64,000 nucleotides of DNA from Fructobacillus durionis (GCF_900112405.1 NZ_FOLI01000003.1:50279-114278); one strand, 5' to 3'. Positions 9,285-18,342 are shown, counted from the stretch's first letter. The notes: a model not told the origin generated them from the sequence alone. Program-made: numbers and translations.

Positions 9285-10048
9285 TAACTGTCTCCTTCAA
9301 GGGTGTGTTGAATGCCGCGCAGGTTATTGATTTCAATCTGACCTGGGGCTGATGCTTGTTCTGCTGTCAGACAAGCAAAGGTAATGGCGGAATGGGTAAG
9401 GTGAGTGGCAACGCGAGTTACAGAGCCAAGCTGGCCCATGGCCATGGTAACGATTGGTTCTGAATGATTGCGTGCAGCCTGCTGACTAAAGGCTATGACC
9501 TGAAGAACGTCTTCCGTTGTGTGAGGCATGACGGCGACTTTTAAAATATCTGCATTAGCTGCTTGCATCTTATTGAAGATGCCTTCTAATCGTCCGTTTT
9601 CAGGTGTGTCGTTAAAGTCGTGGAAGGACGCGATAACGATTTTATCGAGCTGATGAATGGCCTTAACTGCTTCTTCGACAATGCTTTCATCGCGGTTAAT
9701 TTCGACATCCACCATGTCGACTGGTAGCTCGGCCAAGCGCTTGAGTACTCGTTCGTAGTCGGCTGGGCGAATAGTTTGCTTGCCACCCTCTTCCTTTGTT
9801 CGGAAGGTTCCGATGATTGGTGTTTCGGGGAAGGCTTGGCGAATGCTGGAGGAGATTTCGACGAGGGTTGCGTCGTCTTGCCACTTTTCCAAGAAGTCCA
9901 AGCGCCATTCAATGATGTCTGGATTTGCCTTTTGAATAGTAGGGAGTAACTTGATTAATTCATCGGGTGTCACCACCGTGATTGGGAGGGCAACCTTTGC
10001 TGCTCCGCGTCCAACTGCAATGTTTCGTGTATAAACTGCTTCTGTCAT
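9284..10048 (-). CDS. aroD: 3-dehydroquinate dehydratase, type I
   Basis: A 254-aa Schiff-base dehydratase that converts 3-dehydroquinate to 3-dehydroshikimate. The type I catalytic pair is visible: His in ASFHDF and Lys in DILKVAVMP. The C-terminal MGQLGSVTR and SAPGQI motifs also fit. The length is typical. The start overlaps the aroE end by 4 bp, and its stop overlaps the next ATG, so aroE-aroD-permease are translationally linked. Confidence 0.96.
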   Translation of the reverse strand: MTEAVYTRNIAVGRGAAKVALPITVVTPDELIKLLPTIQKANPDIIEWRLDFLEKWQDDATLVEISSSIRQAFPETPIIGTFRTKEEGGKQTIRPADYERVLKRLAELPVDMVDVEINRDESIVEEAVKAIHQLDKIVIASFHDFNDTPENGRLEGIFNKMQAANADILKVAVMPHTTEDVLQVIAFSQQAARNHSEPIVTMAMGQLGSVTRVATHLTHSAITFACLTAEQASAPGQIEINNLRGIQHTLEGDS

Positions 10049-10926
10049 TTTTCCTTATCCTTTTCTGCCATGGCCTGTTCAACTAAATCGATGGGCATGT
10101 CTTGCCCTGTCCAGAGTTTGAAAGCGGCCGCTCCTTGTTCAATCATCATGCCGAGTCCGTTGTAGACGCTTTCAACACCCGCCTCTTTGGCAACTTCCAT
10201 TAGCTTAGTCGTGCGTGGTGCGTAAACCGTGTCGTAAATGACCAGGTCCTTCTTCAACCAGCTAGGATCGTTCACCAGTGACATACCTTCCAAAGGCTTC
10301 ATGCCAACGCCGGTTGCGTCAACGTAGATGTCAGCCCATGCAAGTGCTTCCTTGAAGGCTTGCTCATCTTCCAATGATAAAGTCGAAGCGCTTGCTTTTG
10401 AGTTTTCGTTAATGCTTTTGGCGATTGTCTCAGCGTTTTCAAAGTGGCCGTCCTGACGGTTGGCAATGCGAATTTCACTGGCCCCTTCAATGGCTGATTG
10501 AGCTGCAATGGGGATGCCGGCGCCTCCGGCACCAACGACGAGCATCTTTTTACCAGCAACATCATGGCCTTTTTTCTTCAGATCGTTGACGAAACCGACA
10601 CCGTCGGTTGTGTAACCAGTGAGGATACCGTCGTCGTTGACCACCGTGTTCACGGCACCGGTCATCTTAGCGGAGATATCTAACTTGTCGAGGTGGGGGA
10701 TGATGGCCTGCTTGTTTGGCATGGAAACGTTTGATCCGCGCATGTCCAATGTCCGAATGGCTTTGACGCCATCCGCTAACTGGTCGCCGTCAATATCGAA
10801 GGCTAGGTAAGCGTAGTTCAAGTTCAACGCCTCAAAAGCCGTGTTGTGCATGGTTGGTGACATGGAGTGGCGAATGGGGTATGCCATCAAGCCGATTAAA
10901 ATTGTGTGTCCATCGATTCTTGTCAT
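10045..10926 (-). CDS. aroE: Shikimate dehydrogenase
   Basis: A 293-aa NADP-dependent reductase (dehydroshikimate to shikimate). The substrate site PIRHSMSPTMHN is near residues 18-29, the catalytic Lys is in NVSMPNKQA, and the Rossmann motif GAGGAGIPIA is present. The ATG at 10926 is preferred because GAGGGAG lies 6 bp before it; a TTG eight codons upstream lacks such a site. It is the first gene of the aro operon, 32 bp after the attenuator terminator at 10958-10984. DAHP synthase and aroB are not in this operon. Confidence 0.95.
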   Translation of the reverse strand: MTRIDGHTILIGLMAYPIRHSMSPTMHNTAFEALNLNYAYLAFDIDGDQLADGVKAIRTLDMRGSNVSMPNKQAIIPHLDKLDISAKMTGAVNTVVNDDGILTGYTTDGVGFVNDLKKKGHDVAGKKMLVVGAGGAGIPIAAQSAIEGASEIRIANRQDGHFENAETIAKSINENSKASASTLSLEDEQAFKEALAWADIYVDATGVGMKPLEGMSLVNDPSWLKKDLVIYDTVYAPRTTKLMEVAKEAGVESVYNGLGMMIEQGAAAFKLWTGQDMPIDLVEQAMAEKDKEK

Positions 10927-10957
10927 TGTGTCTCCCTCGTAATTTCTCAAACAAAAA

Positions 10958-10984
10958 AGCCGACTAGGTAAAACCTAGCCGGCT
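10958..10984 (-). terminator. Attenuator terminator of the aro leader
   Basis: On the minus strand, a 12-bp stem (10984-10973 with 10969-10958, one G-U pair) with a 3-nt loop runs into TTTTTT, ending 26 bp before the aroE ribosome site. Its 5' arm can instead pair with the 3' arm of the hairpin at 11028-11054 (about 10 of 11 positions), which would prevent termination. Confidence 0.88.
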
Positions 10985-11027
10985 AATAAACGAGTTGGAA
11001 AGAATTCCGAAATAACATTTATCAATC

Positions 11028-11054
11028 GCTGACTAGGTGATGCACCTAGTCAGC
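11028..11054 (-). promoter_or_regulatory. Anti-antiterminator hairpin in the aro leader
   Basis: A perfect 12-bp stem (11028-11039 with 11043-11054) with a 3-nt loop. Its two arms nearly repeat the terminator arms downstream (CTAGGT and ACCTAG cores). The four arms can therefore form either this hairpin plus the terminator, or an alternative antiterminator pairing. Confidence 0.75.
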
Positions 11055-11080
11055 CAAGTTCAAAATGACCTTTACTACCT

Positions 11081-11123
11081 AGATGCGAACGTGTCGGCAC
11101 GTCCGCATCTCATCCGGACGTGC
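11081..11123 (-). promoter_or_regulatory. Mutually exclusive hairpins at the end of the aro leader peptide
   Basis: Reading the minus strand, arm 1 (11123-11115) pairs perfectly over 9 bp with arm 2 (11105-11097). Arm 2, extended to 11110-11098, pairs over 13 bp with arm 3 (11093-11081, one G-U pair). The two structures exclude each other. Arm 1 begins at the last base of the leader-peptide stop codon, so ribosome position on the peptide should decide which one forms. Confidence 0.78.
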
Positions 11124-11182
11124 TATCTAAAGTAATAAAAGCCGTAGTAACGGTTAATCATGTTAACGTTGATTGATTTCAT
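11123..11182 (-). CDS. Aromatic-rich leader peptide of the aro operon
   Basis: A 19-codon ORF (ATG 11182-11180, TAG 11125-11123) whose residues 12-18 are Tyr-Tyr-Gly-Phe-Tyr-Tyr-Phe, giving four Tyr and two Phe in seven codons just before the stop. An AAGGAAAGG ribosome site lies 10-11 bp upstream, and a promoter with an extended -10 box stands just before that. Alternative hairpins begin at its stop codon and a terminator precedes aroE. This is the layout of ribosome-mediated attenuation (as in enteric pheA or trp leaders). Low charged tRNA-Tyr or tRNA-Phe should stall the ribosome and allow aro transcription. The mechanism is inferred; the peptide and stems are read directly. Confidence 0.78.
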   Translation of the reverse strand: MKSINVNMINRYYGFYYFR

Positions 11183-11212
11183 GTCCGGAATCCCTTTCCT
11201 TAAGTTGACTCT

Positions 11213-11241
11213 ATTAAAACATGGAAATGAAAAGATTGCAA
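11213..11241 (-). promoter_or_regulatory. Promoter of the aro operon
   Basis: The minus strand has TTGCAA (11241-11236), a 17-bp spacer, then TTTAAT (11218-11213) with an extended -10 TG. Transcription would begin near 11206, about 24 nt before the leader-peptide ATG. Confidence 0.78.
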
Positions 11242-11386
11242 GGAAAAATTAGAAAATATCTCATTCTGATGGCGGATGTTGTTTTATTATTTCAACTTTT
11301 TTTGGATATTATATGTAGAAAGAGGACTTTTTAGGCTTTAATGTATTGTTGAAAGCACTATAAATTAAATTTTTTTCATTTTAATC

Positions 11387-11415
11387 TTGACAGACCATTG
11401 AATCCTGGGTAAGCT
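11387..11415 (+). promoter_or_regulatory. Probable promoter of the trp T-box leader
   Basis: TTGACA (11387-11392), 17 bp, then a weak TAAGCT -10 (11410-11415). The spacing and perfect -35 support it, and the predicted start near 11422 gives a leader of typical T-box length. The stretch between this and the divergent aro promoter (about 11242-11386) is AT-rich and holds no gene that I can see. Confidence 0.6.
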
Positions 11416-11421
11416 TAGAGC

Positions 11422-11740
11422 AATTAAATATTCGTCCAAACAAACCAAGGATGTGGAGATCAAGATTGTTGTGCACGCAAAGAGAGCTACCGATGCTGAG
11501 AAGGTAGCCGAACGCAGGCAGTTAAATGGACCACGGAGGGTTCTGCTGAAAGAGTAATCAAGTACGCGAAACGTCGGGCATACGTCAGTTGCCGGGGATA
11601 TGTTGGTATCTCGCTAAGGAGGATTTCGAATTCAACCAAGCTTTTTTAGCTAGGCTCTTTTTCGAATCAATTAAGGTGGCACCGCGGAGAAAATCCGTCC
11701 TTAACAAAGCATGAACTGTTTTGTTTTGGACGGATTTTTT
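11422..11740 (+). promoter_or_regulatory. T-box riboswitch (tRNA-Trp type) of the trp operon
   Basis: The conserved T-box sequence AAGGTGGCACCGCGG is at 11673-11687, directly followed by a terminator (11690-11700 with 11728-11738, then Ts). Upstream, an AGAGAGCTACC/GGTAGC hairpin (~11483-11513) is Stem I-like. A TGG triplet at 11527-11529 within AAATGGACC is the likely specifier, matching the tryptophan operon. Uncharged tRNA-Trp would pair with the T-box bulge and stabilise the antiterminator. The specifier position is inferred from sequence context, not a computed fold. Confidence 0.93.
11690..11740 (+). terminator. T-box terminator hairpin
   Basis: An 11-bp stem (AAAATCCGTCC at 11690-11700 with GGACGGATTTT at 11728-11738) with a long loop, followed by Ts. 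It competes with the T-box antiterminator. Confidence 0.9.
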
Positions 11741-11771
11741 AATTTCTAAAAAATTACGCGAGGTGAACTTA

Positions 11772-13241
11772 GTGAACAATAAACAATTGAATCTAAAGCA
11801 AGAAAGCCAAGAGAATCCCAATCCCATCCTTCTTGTTGCTATGAAAGAGGCGCTTTACCAGCCTGATGCCATTATTGAAAAGTTAGCCCCGAACGGGCAA
11901 CCGGCCATGGTATTTGAAAGGGAGAATGTTTCAACACTCGTTTTAAATCCTAAAGAAGTGTTGACTGCTCGAAAGGGGCGGTTAACAAGAAAGAATGCGG
12001 CTGGGGAAGTGCTTGAAGAAGTGGGGGAACCCATTCGGTATTTGAAAAAAGTTTACCAAGAAAACCAGCAAGTCTTCAATAAGGTGAATGGCCAGCCAAG
12101 TTTTCAATCCGGTTTAATCGGCTACTTCTCTTACGACTTTGCCCGCTATGCGGATGAAGTTCGGTTAAAGGAAGTGGATGACAACTTAGGATTGGAAGAC
12201 TTCGACCTACTCTTAACAGACATTGTCGTGAACTACGACCGCAAGCAACGAGTTCTTTATATCAGTCAACCAGCCCTGTCTGAGAACAAGGCTGAACAAG
12301 AAGCTCAAAAGGAAGCACTGCTTGCTTACGGCCAAGAGCTACAAGCCCTTTCAAAAGAAGGACTATCGGTCACTGCAAAGCAGAAGCAGGCAACGTTGAA
12401 TTTAAAACATCAGTTTACGGTCGCCGAATTTGATCAGCGAGTTCAAAAAGCCAAGGAACACATCATTCAAGGAGATATCTTCCAATTGATTTTATCGAAT
12501 CCGCTGACAGCTAAGAATGATAACCGGAAGTTGCTCCTGCATCAGGCAGAGAACTTGCGAAAGACCGCTAAGAGTCCTTACCACGCCTACTTCCAAGATG
12601 GTGACTTCAGCTTCCTATCCGGATCGCCAGAAACTTTAATTAAGAAATCAGGCGAACTGTTGTATTCATACCCACTGGCCGGTACACGCCGCCGGGGGAA
12701 AGATGCCGAAGAAGAAGCTCGTTTTGAAAAGGAACTGCGAACGAGTGTGAAGGAACAGGCCGAGCACAACATGTTGATTGACCTGGGTCGAAACGACCTC
12801 GGACGGATTTCTCAGTTTGGTACGGTTGAGGTGACGGCCTACCAGAACTTGCTCAAGTTCCCGAACGTCATGCACCTGGGTTCCGTAGTGGAAAGTCAGG
12901 CACTGCCCAACTTGAATCCAATTGATGCGATTCTAGCGACTTTGCCAGCCGGAACCCTATCTGGGGCACCTAAGATTTCAGCCATGACCATCATTAATGA
13001 ATTGGAAGGCCGTAAACGAGGCTTGTACGGTGGTGGCATTGGCCTGGTCGGTTTCGACGGTGACTTTGACCTCTGTATTGGCATTCGTTCCGCTTACCAG
13101 AAAAAAGACCAACTCGTTTTGCAATCGGGAGCCGGGATTGTGGCCGACTCGGATGCGAAAGAAGAATATCAAGAGTTTACCAATAAGGGGGCCTTGTTGA
13201 TGAACTTGTTGAAGGGAGAGGGCGATGTTGCTATTGATTGA
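11772..13241 (+). CDS. trpE: Anthranilate synthase component I
   Basis: A 489-aa chorismate-binding enzyme that with TrpG makes anthranilate from chorismate and glutamine. The core motifs YPLAGTRRRG, LIDLGRNDLGR, LPAGTLSGAPK and FDLCIGIRSA are all present. The GTG at 11772 is chosen because GAGGTG lies just before it; earlier in-frame codons lie inside the T-box terminator. It overlaps trpG by 17 bp. The sequence fits TrpE rather than PabB because of the complete trp operon behind it. Confidence 0.96.
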   Translation: MNNKQLNLKQESQENPNPILLVAMKEALYQPDAIIEKLAPNGQPAMVFERENVSTLVLNPKEVLTARKGRLTRKNAAGEVLEEVGEPIRYLKKVYQENQQVFNKVNGQPSFQSGLIGYFSYDFARYADEVRLKEVDDNLGLEDFDLLLTDIVVNYDRKQRVLYISQPALSENKAEQEAQKEALLAYGQELQALSKEGLSVTAKQKQATLNLKHQFTVAEFDQRVQKAKEHIIQGDIFQLILSNPLTAKNDNRKLLLHQAENLRKTAKSPYHAYFQDGDFSFLSGSPETLIKKSGELLYSYPLAGTRRRGKDAEEEARFEKELRTSVKEQAEHNMLIDLGRNDLGRISQFGTVEVTAYQNLLKFPNVMHLGSVVESQALPNLNPIDAILATLPAGTLSGAPKISAMTIINELEGRKRGLYGGGIGLVGFDGDFDLCIGIRSAYQKKDQLVLQSGAGIVADSDAKEEYQEFTNKGALLMNLLKGEGDVAID

Positions 13242-13818
13242 TAACTACGATTCATTCACCTATAACCTCTACCAAGAGATTGGTAAGTTGACCGAACAAG
13301 ACATTCGGGTGGTGAAAAATGATCAAGTGACCGAGGCGGATTTAAATGATTCAGCCGTGCAGGGTTTGATTTTATCACCAGGACCAGGACGACCTGAAGA
13401 TGCTGGCCGAATGAACGAAATGTTAGAAAAGGCGATTGGCAAGATGCCAATCTTAGGTATTTGCTTGGGCCATCAGGCCATCGGTCAGGTATACGGCGGC
13501 GAGATTACCCTGGCACCTCTGATGCACGGGCGTACATCGATGATTAAAGTCGAGGCCGGTCAAAACCAATCCATTTTCAAGGGCTGCCCAGAAGAGTTTG
13601 TCGTGGGTCGTTACCACTCCTTGATGATTGCCCCTGAGACTTTGCCAGAAAACTTATCAGTTACTGCACTGGCCACGGATGGCACCGTTCAAGCTGTTGC
13701 CGATGAAGCCAATCAAGTTTACGGTCTAGAATTTCACCCTGAATCCATCATGACCGACCAGGTTGTGGCCAAACAAATTTTTGAAAACTTTATTCGAATG
13801 ACGGAGAGTAAAAAATGA
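13225..13818 (+). CDS. trpG: Anthranilate synthase component II (glutamine amidotransferase)
   Basis: A 197-aa class I amidotransferase that delivers ammonia to TrpE. The start LLLIDNYDSFTYN is characteristic. The nucleophile Cys is in GICLGHQ, and His/Glu are in EFHPES. It overlaps trpE upstream and trpD by 4 bp. In many Firmicutes TrpG also serves folate (PabA), which cannot be excluded. Confidence 0.96.
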   Translation: MLLLIDNYDSFTYNLYQEIGKLTEQDIRVVKNDQVTEADLNDSAVQGLILSPGPGRPEDAGRMNEMLEKAIGKMPILGICLGHQAIGQVYGGEITLAPLMHGRTSMIKVEAGQNQSIFKGCPEEFVVGRYHSLMIAPETLPENLSVTALATDGTVQAVADEANQVYGLEFHPESIMTDQVVAKQIFENFIRMTESKK

Positions 13819-14816
13819 TTACAGCACTTAATGAAAAAATACAAAAAGGGCAGGACTTGTCCTTCGATGAAAGTGAACAGGCGATTCAGGCCATCATGTC
13901 CGGACAAGAAAGTGATGCCGACATGGCGACTTTTCTAACTGCTTTGGCAGAAAAGGGTGAACAGCCAGTTGAAATTGCCGGGGCAGCGAATGCTATGCGA
14001 AAGATGGCCAAGCCCTTTACTAAGGTGGAGGGCGCCGTAGATATCGTTGGGACGGGTGGCGACCACTCGAATTCCTTCAACATCTCATCGACAACTTCTC
14101 TCGTATTGGCTAGCTTGGGTTACAACGTGGTAAAGCACGGGAACCGGGCGGCAACTTCAAAGTCTGGCGCTGCGGATGTTTTGGAAGCCCTGGGGATTAA
14201 TATCCACCAGGACCAGGCAGCCAGCGAAGAAATGTTGAAAAAGCACCACTTTACCTTCCTTTTTGCACAGGATTATCACCCTGCCATGAAGGTGGTGGCA
14301 CCGGTTCGTTCATCTTTGGAACGGCGCACAATCTTTAACTTACTTGGCCCACTTGCTAACCCAGCCCGACCAGACAGCATGGTACTGGGGGTTGCCGATG
14401 AAAAGTTGCTCCGTCCCTTAGCCGAAGTGTTAAAGGAATTAGGGATGAAGCGGGCTAACGTGATTTTTGGAACCGACGGACTGGATGAAGCCTCCATCTC
14501 AGCGCCAACGAAGTTGCTGACGGTTCGAGACGGTCAGATTGAAGAAAGGGTTATTCAACCGGAAGACTTTGGATTAGAACTGGCCGATAAGGAAGAGATT
14601 ATCGGTGGGACGCCTGCAGAAAACGCAGATATTACCCTTTCGATTTTGAATGGTGAGCGGGGAGCCCGTCGTGACATCGTTGTCTTAAACGCCGGAATTG
14701 CTCTAAACGCGTCCAACCCTGAGTATTCAATTGAAGAAGGAATCCGTCAGGCGGAAGAAGCCATCGATTCCGGGGAGACTTTGGAATTACTGAAGCGGAT
14801 TGCAGAAGGAAATTAA
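13815..14816 (+). CDS. trpD: Anthranilate phosphoribosyltransferase
   Basis: A 333-aa enzyme that joins anthranilate and PRPP. GTGGDHSNSFNISS (near residue 76) is the PRPP/Mg site, and HGNRAATSKSGAADVLEALG follows. Full length. It overlaps trpG by 4 bp, and trpC begins 4 bp downstream. Confidence 0.97.
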   Translation: MITALNEKIQKGQDLSFDESEQAIQAIMSGQESDADMATFLTALAEKGEQPVEIAGAANAMRKMAKPFTKVEGAVDIVGTGGDHSNSFNISSTTSLVLASLGYNVVKHGNRAATSKSGAADVLEALGINIHQDQAASEEMLKKHHFTFLFAQDYHPAMKVVAPVRSSLERRTIFNLLGPLANPARPDSMVLGVADEKLLRPLAEVLKELGMKRANVIFGTDGLDEASISAPTKLLTVRDGQIEERVIQPEDFGLELADKEEIIGGTPAENADITLSILNGERGARRDIVVLNAGIALNASNPEYSIEEGIRQAEEAIDSGETLELLKRIAEGN

Positions 14817-14820
14817 ACCC

Positions 14821-15618
14821 ATGATTTTAGACGATTTAGTGGCCGCCACGAAGAAGCGGATTGAAAAAGAAAAACTGGAAAAGTCCGAAGAGGAGATAAA
14901 GGCTGCCATTGTTGCTGTGGATAAAGATGCACCTGAAGCAATTTATCAACAGTTTCTGCAACCAGGGGCCCATGTGATTGCCGAAGTGAAGAAGGCCTCG
15001 CCATCCAAGGGCTTGATTGCTAAGGACTTTGATTACCAGGCCATTGCAAAGCGTTATGAAGAGGCCGAAGCGACTGCTATTTCTGTTCTAACTGAGCCGG
15101 ATTACTTCTTAGGACAGTTGTCCTATTTGGAAGAAATTGCGGCCAACAACTCACGTCCCATCTTACGTAAGGACTTCGTCATTGACCCTTACATGATTTA
15201 CCAGGCCAAAGTCGCTGGTGCAGGAATGGTGCTATTAATTGTCGCTATCTTGGATCAGGAGAAGTTGGAAAGTTACTTAGCCTTAGCCCATTCCTTGGGA
15301 CTGGCTGTACTAGTCGAAGCCCACGATGAAGACGAGATTGAACGGGCCTTGGCTGCCGGCGCTCGCATGATTGGTGTTAATAACCGAAACTTGAAGAATT
15401 TCACGGTTTCCTTTGATAACGCACAAAAATTACGCCACCTAGTTCCTGAAAACGTGGCATTCATTGCTGAAAGTGGTGTGTCGAAGCCAGAAGAAGTACA
15501 AGAATTGGCTAAACTTGGCGTGAACGGTGTCTTAATCGGTGAAGCGCTGATGAAGTCTACTGATAAGAAGGCATTCATCGAAAAGACGAAGGGCGGAAAG
15601 GCCAATGACCAAGATTAA
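14821..15618 (+). CDS. trpC: Indole-3-glycerol phosphate synthase
   Basis: A 265-aa TIM barrel that cyclises CdRP to indole-3-glycerol phosphate. EVKKASPSKG is at about 54-63, and LRKDFVID, GVNNRNL and AESGV motifs follow. The ATG at 14821 is chosen over a TTG at 14800 inside trpD, and AAGGA precedes it. The last 14 bp overlap trpF. It is monofunctional, not fused to TrpF. Confidence 0.96.
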   Translation: MILDDLVAATKKRIEKEKLEKSEEEIKAAIVAVDKDAPEAIYQQFLQPGAHVIAEVKKASPSKGLIAKDFDYQAIAKRYEEAEATAISVLTEPDYFLGQLSYLEEIAANNSRPILRKDFVIDPYMIYQAKVAGAGMVLLIVAILDQEKLESYLALAHSLGLAVLVEAHDEDEIERALAAGARMIGVNNRNLKNFTVSFDNAQKLRHLVPENVAFIAESGVSKPEEVQELAKLGVNGVLIGEALMKSTDKKAFIEKTKGGKANDQD

Positions 15619-16207
15619 GATTTGTGGGTTAATGACAGTCGCCGATGCTAACCTGGTTAACCAGGCTGGTGTTGATTACGCCGGAGCGGTCTTTGCAGAG
15701 GGTCGGCACCGGGTGGATGAAGTGACGGCAAGGTTGATTCGACAGGAACTGTCGGATAATATTCCACTGGTTGGGGTCTTCACCGATAGCCCGGTGGAAG
15801 AAATCATTGCGCTCTATCAGAAAGACATTATCCAAATAGCCCAGTTACACGGGCCACGTCAGCCAGAAGAAATTCAGCAGTTGAAAAGGGCCGCTGTTCC
15901 GCTGATTGGCGTTGCCTTAGGTCAAAAACTTGATGAACAGTTAGGGGCCTATGCCGGGGTTGACTACTTAATGGTTGATTCTGGGAAGGGCTCCGGTCGA
16001 ACACTCGATTGGCAGACTTTACCAAAAAATAAAATGACAGAAAAACTCTTTTTAGCCGGAGGCTTGACCGTTTTCAATTTAAAAGAGGCCATTGCCGAGG
16101 TTCAGCCCTTTGCTGTTGATATCAGTTCGGGCAGTGAAAGCAGCGGACAAAAAGACTTAGAAAAGATTGAAAAATTGGTGGCCATTGCCCACCAAAAAGG
16201 AGAATGA
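15605..16207 (+). CDS. trpF: Phosphoribosylanthranilate isomerase
   Basis: A 200-aa TIM-barrel isomerase (PRA to CdRP). The KICGL start carries the catalytic Cys, and the catalytic Asp lies in VGVFTD. The LAGGL and VDISSGSES phosphate loops are present. Its start overlaps trpC by 14 bp. Confidence 0.96.
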   Translation: MTKIKICGLMTVADANLVNQAGVDYAGAVFAEGRHRVDEVTARLIRQELSDNIPLVGVFTDSPVEEIIALYQKDIIQIAQLHGPRQPEEIQQLKRAAVPLIGVALGQKLDEQLGAYAGVDYLMVDSGKGSGRTLDWQTLPKNKMTEKLFLAGGLTVFNLKEAIAEVQPFAVDISSGSESSGQKDLEKIEKLVAIAHQKGE

Positions 16208-16208
16208 C

Positions 16209-17399
16209 ATGACAAATGAAAAGGGCCGGTTCGGCCGCTTCGGTGGACAGTACGTTCCCGAAACTTTGATGCCAGAATTGAATAAGATGGCGGCTGCCTA
16301 CGAAGAGGCGAAGCAGGACCCAGCGTTCCAGAAGGAATACGCTGACTTGTTGGCCAACTACGCCAATCGTCCATCGATTCTTTACTACGCAAAGAACATG
16401 ACGGAAGACTTAGGCGGCGCTCAAGTTTACTTGAAGCGTGAAGATCTGAACCATACGGGTGCTCATAAGATTAATAACGTGATCGGTCAGGTGCTCTTGG
16501 CTAAGCGCATGGGAAAGAAACGTTTAATTGCCGAAACTGGAGCTGGTCAACACGGGGTGGCGACAGCCACCATCGCCGCTCTTTTCGGACTTGAATGTGA
16601 AGTCTTCATGGGTAAGGAAGATACCGACCGCCAGCAGTTGAATGTTTACCGAATGGAATTGTTGGGTGCCAAAGTCCATCCCGTGACATCCGGAACAATG
16701 ACTTTGAAGGACGCGGTGAACGCGGCTTTGCAGGATTTTGCAGCACATCCTGAAGAGACCTTCTACGTCATGGGATCGGCGACTGGTCCCCATCCTTACC
16801 CAATGATGGTGCGTGATTTCCAATCCATTATCTCAGAAGAATCAAAGGCCCAAATTTTGAAGGAAACGGGTAAGTTGCCCGATACCATCGTTGCCTGTGT
16901 TGGTGGTGGTTCAAACGCCATTGGTTCCTTTGCCCACTTCATTGATGAAGAAAACGTGCAGTTGATTGGTGTGGAAGCAGCCGGAAAGGGCTTGCACAGC
17001 AAGGATACGGCAGCGACTTTGGAATTGGGTGAAGTCGGCGTCTTCCACGGTATGAAGTCGGTCTTCCTACAAAATAAATCCGGACAGATTAACCCAGTTT
17101 ATTCAATCTCTGCTGGTTTGGACTACCCAGGTGTTGGACCAGAACACGCGGCTTTGAACGAAGCTAAGCGAGCAGAATACGTTGGCATCACCGACGATGA
17201 AGCGGTTGCGACCTTCGAGTACATTGCCAAGCAAGAGGGGATTGTTGCTGCCATGGAAAGCTGCCACGCGATTGCCTACGTGCAAAAGTTGGCGCCAACC
17301 ATGCGTCAGGACCAGGTAATTATCTGTACTGTTTCCGGTCGTGGTGATAAGGATGTTGCCGCCGTTGCGAAGTATCAAGGAGTTGAAATCAATGAGTAA
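16209..17399 (+). CDS. trpB: Tryptophan synthase beta chain
   Basis: A 396-aa PLP enzyme that condenses indole with serine. The PLP lysine is in [10 protein letters not shown] (near residue 85), and the phosphate loop is CVGGGSNA. The start [16 protein letters not shown] is the classic TrpB1 N-terminus. The ATG at 16209 follows AAAGGAG and lies one base after trpF; an upstream frame start would overlap trpF for no reason. It pairs with TrpA. Confidence 0.97.
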   Translation: MTNEKGRFGRFGGQYVPETLMPELNKMAAAYEEAKQDPAFQKEYADLLANYANRPSILYYAKNMTEDLGGAQVYLKREDLNHTGAHKINNVIGQVLLAKRMGKKRLIAETGAGQHGVATATIAALFGLECEVFMGKEDTDRQQLNVYRMELLGAKVHPVTSGTMTLKDAVNAALQDFAAHPEETFYVMGSATGPHPYPMMVRDFQSIISEESKAQILKETGKLPDTIVACVGGGSNAIGSFAHFIDEENVQLIGVEAAGKGLHSKDTAATLELGEVGVFHGMKSVFLQNKSGQINPVYSISAGLDYPGVGPEHAALNEAKRAEYVGITDDEAVATFEYIAKQEGIVAAMESCHAIAYVQKLAPTMRQDQVIICTVSGRGDKDVAAVAKYQGVEINE

Positions 17400-18168
17400 A
17401 ATTCAAGACGCCCTCATGGGTAAGAAAAACTTTGTAGCCTTTGTAACGGCCAATGATCCCGATTTGGATGCCACGGTTGAAAACGTTGTCGCCTTGGCAA
17501 AGGGTGGCGCAGACCTGGTTGAAATTGGGATTCCCTTTTCGGACCCGGTTGCTGATGGACCAGTCATTCAGGCCGCCGATGTACGTGCTTTGAAGAATCC
17601 GGATTTGCCAATCGAAAATATCTTTGAAGCGGTTGGAAAAGTCCGTGAACAAACCGATGTACCTTTGGCCTTCCTGGTTTACTTCAACATCATCGTTCAG
17701 TATGGTTACGAACACTTCGCAGCTGACTGTGCCAAGTACGGGATTGACGGATTAATTATTCCGGACTTGCCCACCGAGGAGCAGGGTGAATTGCGACCAT
17801 ATACTGATGAAGAAAACATTGATTTGATTTCCTTAGTGACGACAAACTCTGGTGAGCGAATTCCGATGATTGTCGAAAAGGCCCAGGGCTTTGTTTACCT
17901 GGTTTCATCACTGGGTGTGACGGGGGAACGGACGACTTTTGCAAATAACTTGAAGGAAGTTGTTGAGGATGTCAAGCGAAATACTGAATTACCGGTTTTC
18001 ATTGGCTTTGGTATCCACAGCCCTGAACAGGCTCAGGAGATGGCTGCCATCGCGGATGGTGTCATTGTTGGGTCAGCCTGTGTTGCCATTTGCGAGCAGT
18101 ATGGCAAGGAGGCAGCCACCCATTTGGAAGCCTATGCTAAGCAGATGGTAACAGCTATTCGTGGTTAA
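17392..18168 (+). CDS. trpA: Tryptophan synthase alpha chain
   Basis: A 258-aa TIM barrel that cleaves indole-3-glycerol phosphate and channels indole to TrpB. The catalytic Glu is in [16 protein letters not shown], and the catalytic Asp is in GLIIPDLP. The ATG at 17392 overlaps the trpB end by 8 bp and has AAGGAG upstream. It is the last trp gene; no obvious terminator follows before the next promoter at 18216. Confidence 0.96.
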   Translation: MSKIQDALMGKKNFVAFVTANDPDLDATVENVVALAKGGADLVEIGIPFSDPVADGPVIQAADVRALKNPDLPIENIFEAVGKVREQTDVPLAFLVYFNIIVQYGYEHFAADCAKYGIDGLIIPDLPTEEQGELRPYTDEENIDLISLVTTNSGERIPMIVEKAQGFVYLVSSLGVTGERTTFANNLKEVVEDVKRNTELPVFIGFGIHSPEQAQEMAAIADGVIVGSACVAICEQYGKEAATHLEAYAKQMVTAIRG

Positions 18169-18215
18169 AAATAAGGATAAACAGAACATTATTAAAAACA
18201 AATGATAATTTTCTA

Positions 18216-18244
18216 TTGACTATCGCATTTAACGGTCTTATACT
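18216..18244 (+). promoter_or_regulatory. Promoter of the Ile-rich leader and hydratase
   Basis: TTGACT (18216-18221), a 17-bp spacer, then TATACT (18239-18244). A near-consensus sigma-A promoter, placing the start near 18251. Confidence 0.88.
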
Positions 18245-18269
18245 TATAAAAAAACAAAGGAGAAAGATT

Positions 18270-18338
18270 ATGTTGAAATCAAATGTGAAGCAGACGAACC
18301 GTCAATTGAACATTATTGCAGCCATTATTATCGTTTGA
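18270..18338 (+). CDS. Ile/Val-rich leader peptide
   Basis: A 22-codon ORF with AAAGGAG eight bp before its ATG, ending Ile-Ile-Ala-Ala-Ile-Ile-Ile-Val then TGA. Five Ile and one Val lie in the last eight codons. It begins ~20 nt after the predicted transcript start and is followed at once by alternative stems and a terminator (18343-18434). This is the layout of a branched-chain amino acid attenuator leader (as in ilv leaders of enterics). It is inferred to sense charged tRNA-Ile (and perhaps tRNA-Val) and to control the hydratase gene at 18473. It resembles the aro leader in this window, sharing a basic/Asn-rich N-terminal half. Confidence 0.8.
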   Translation: MLKSNVKQTNRQLNIIAAIIIV

Positions 18339-18342
18339 TAAT

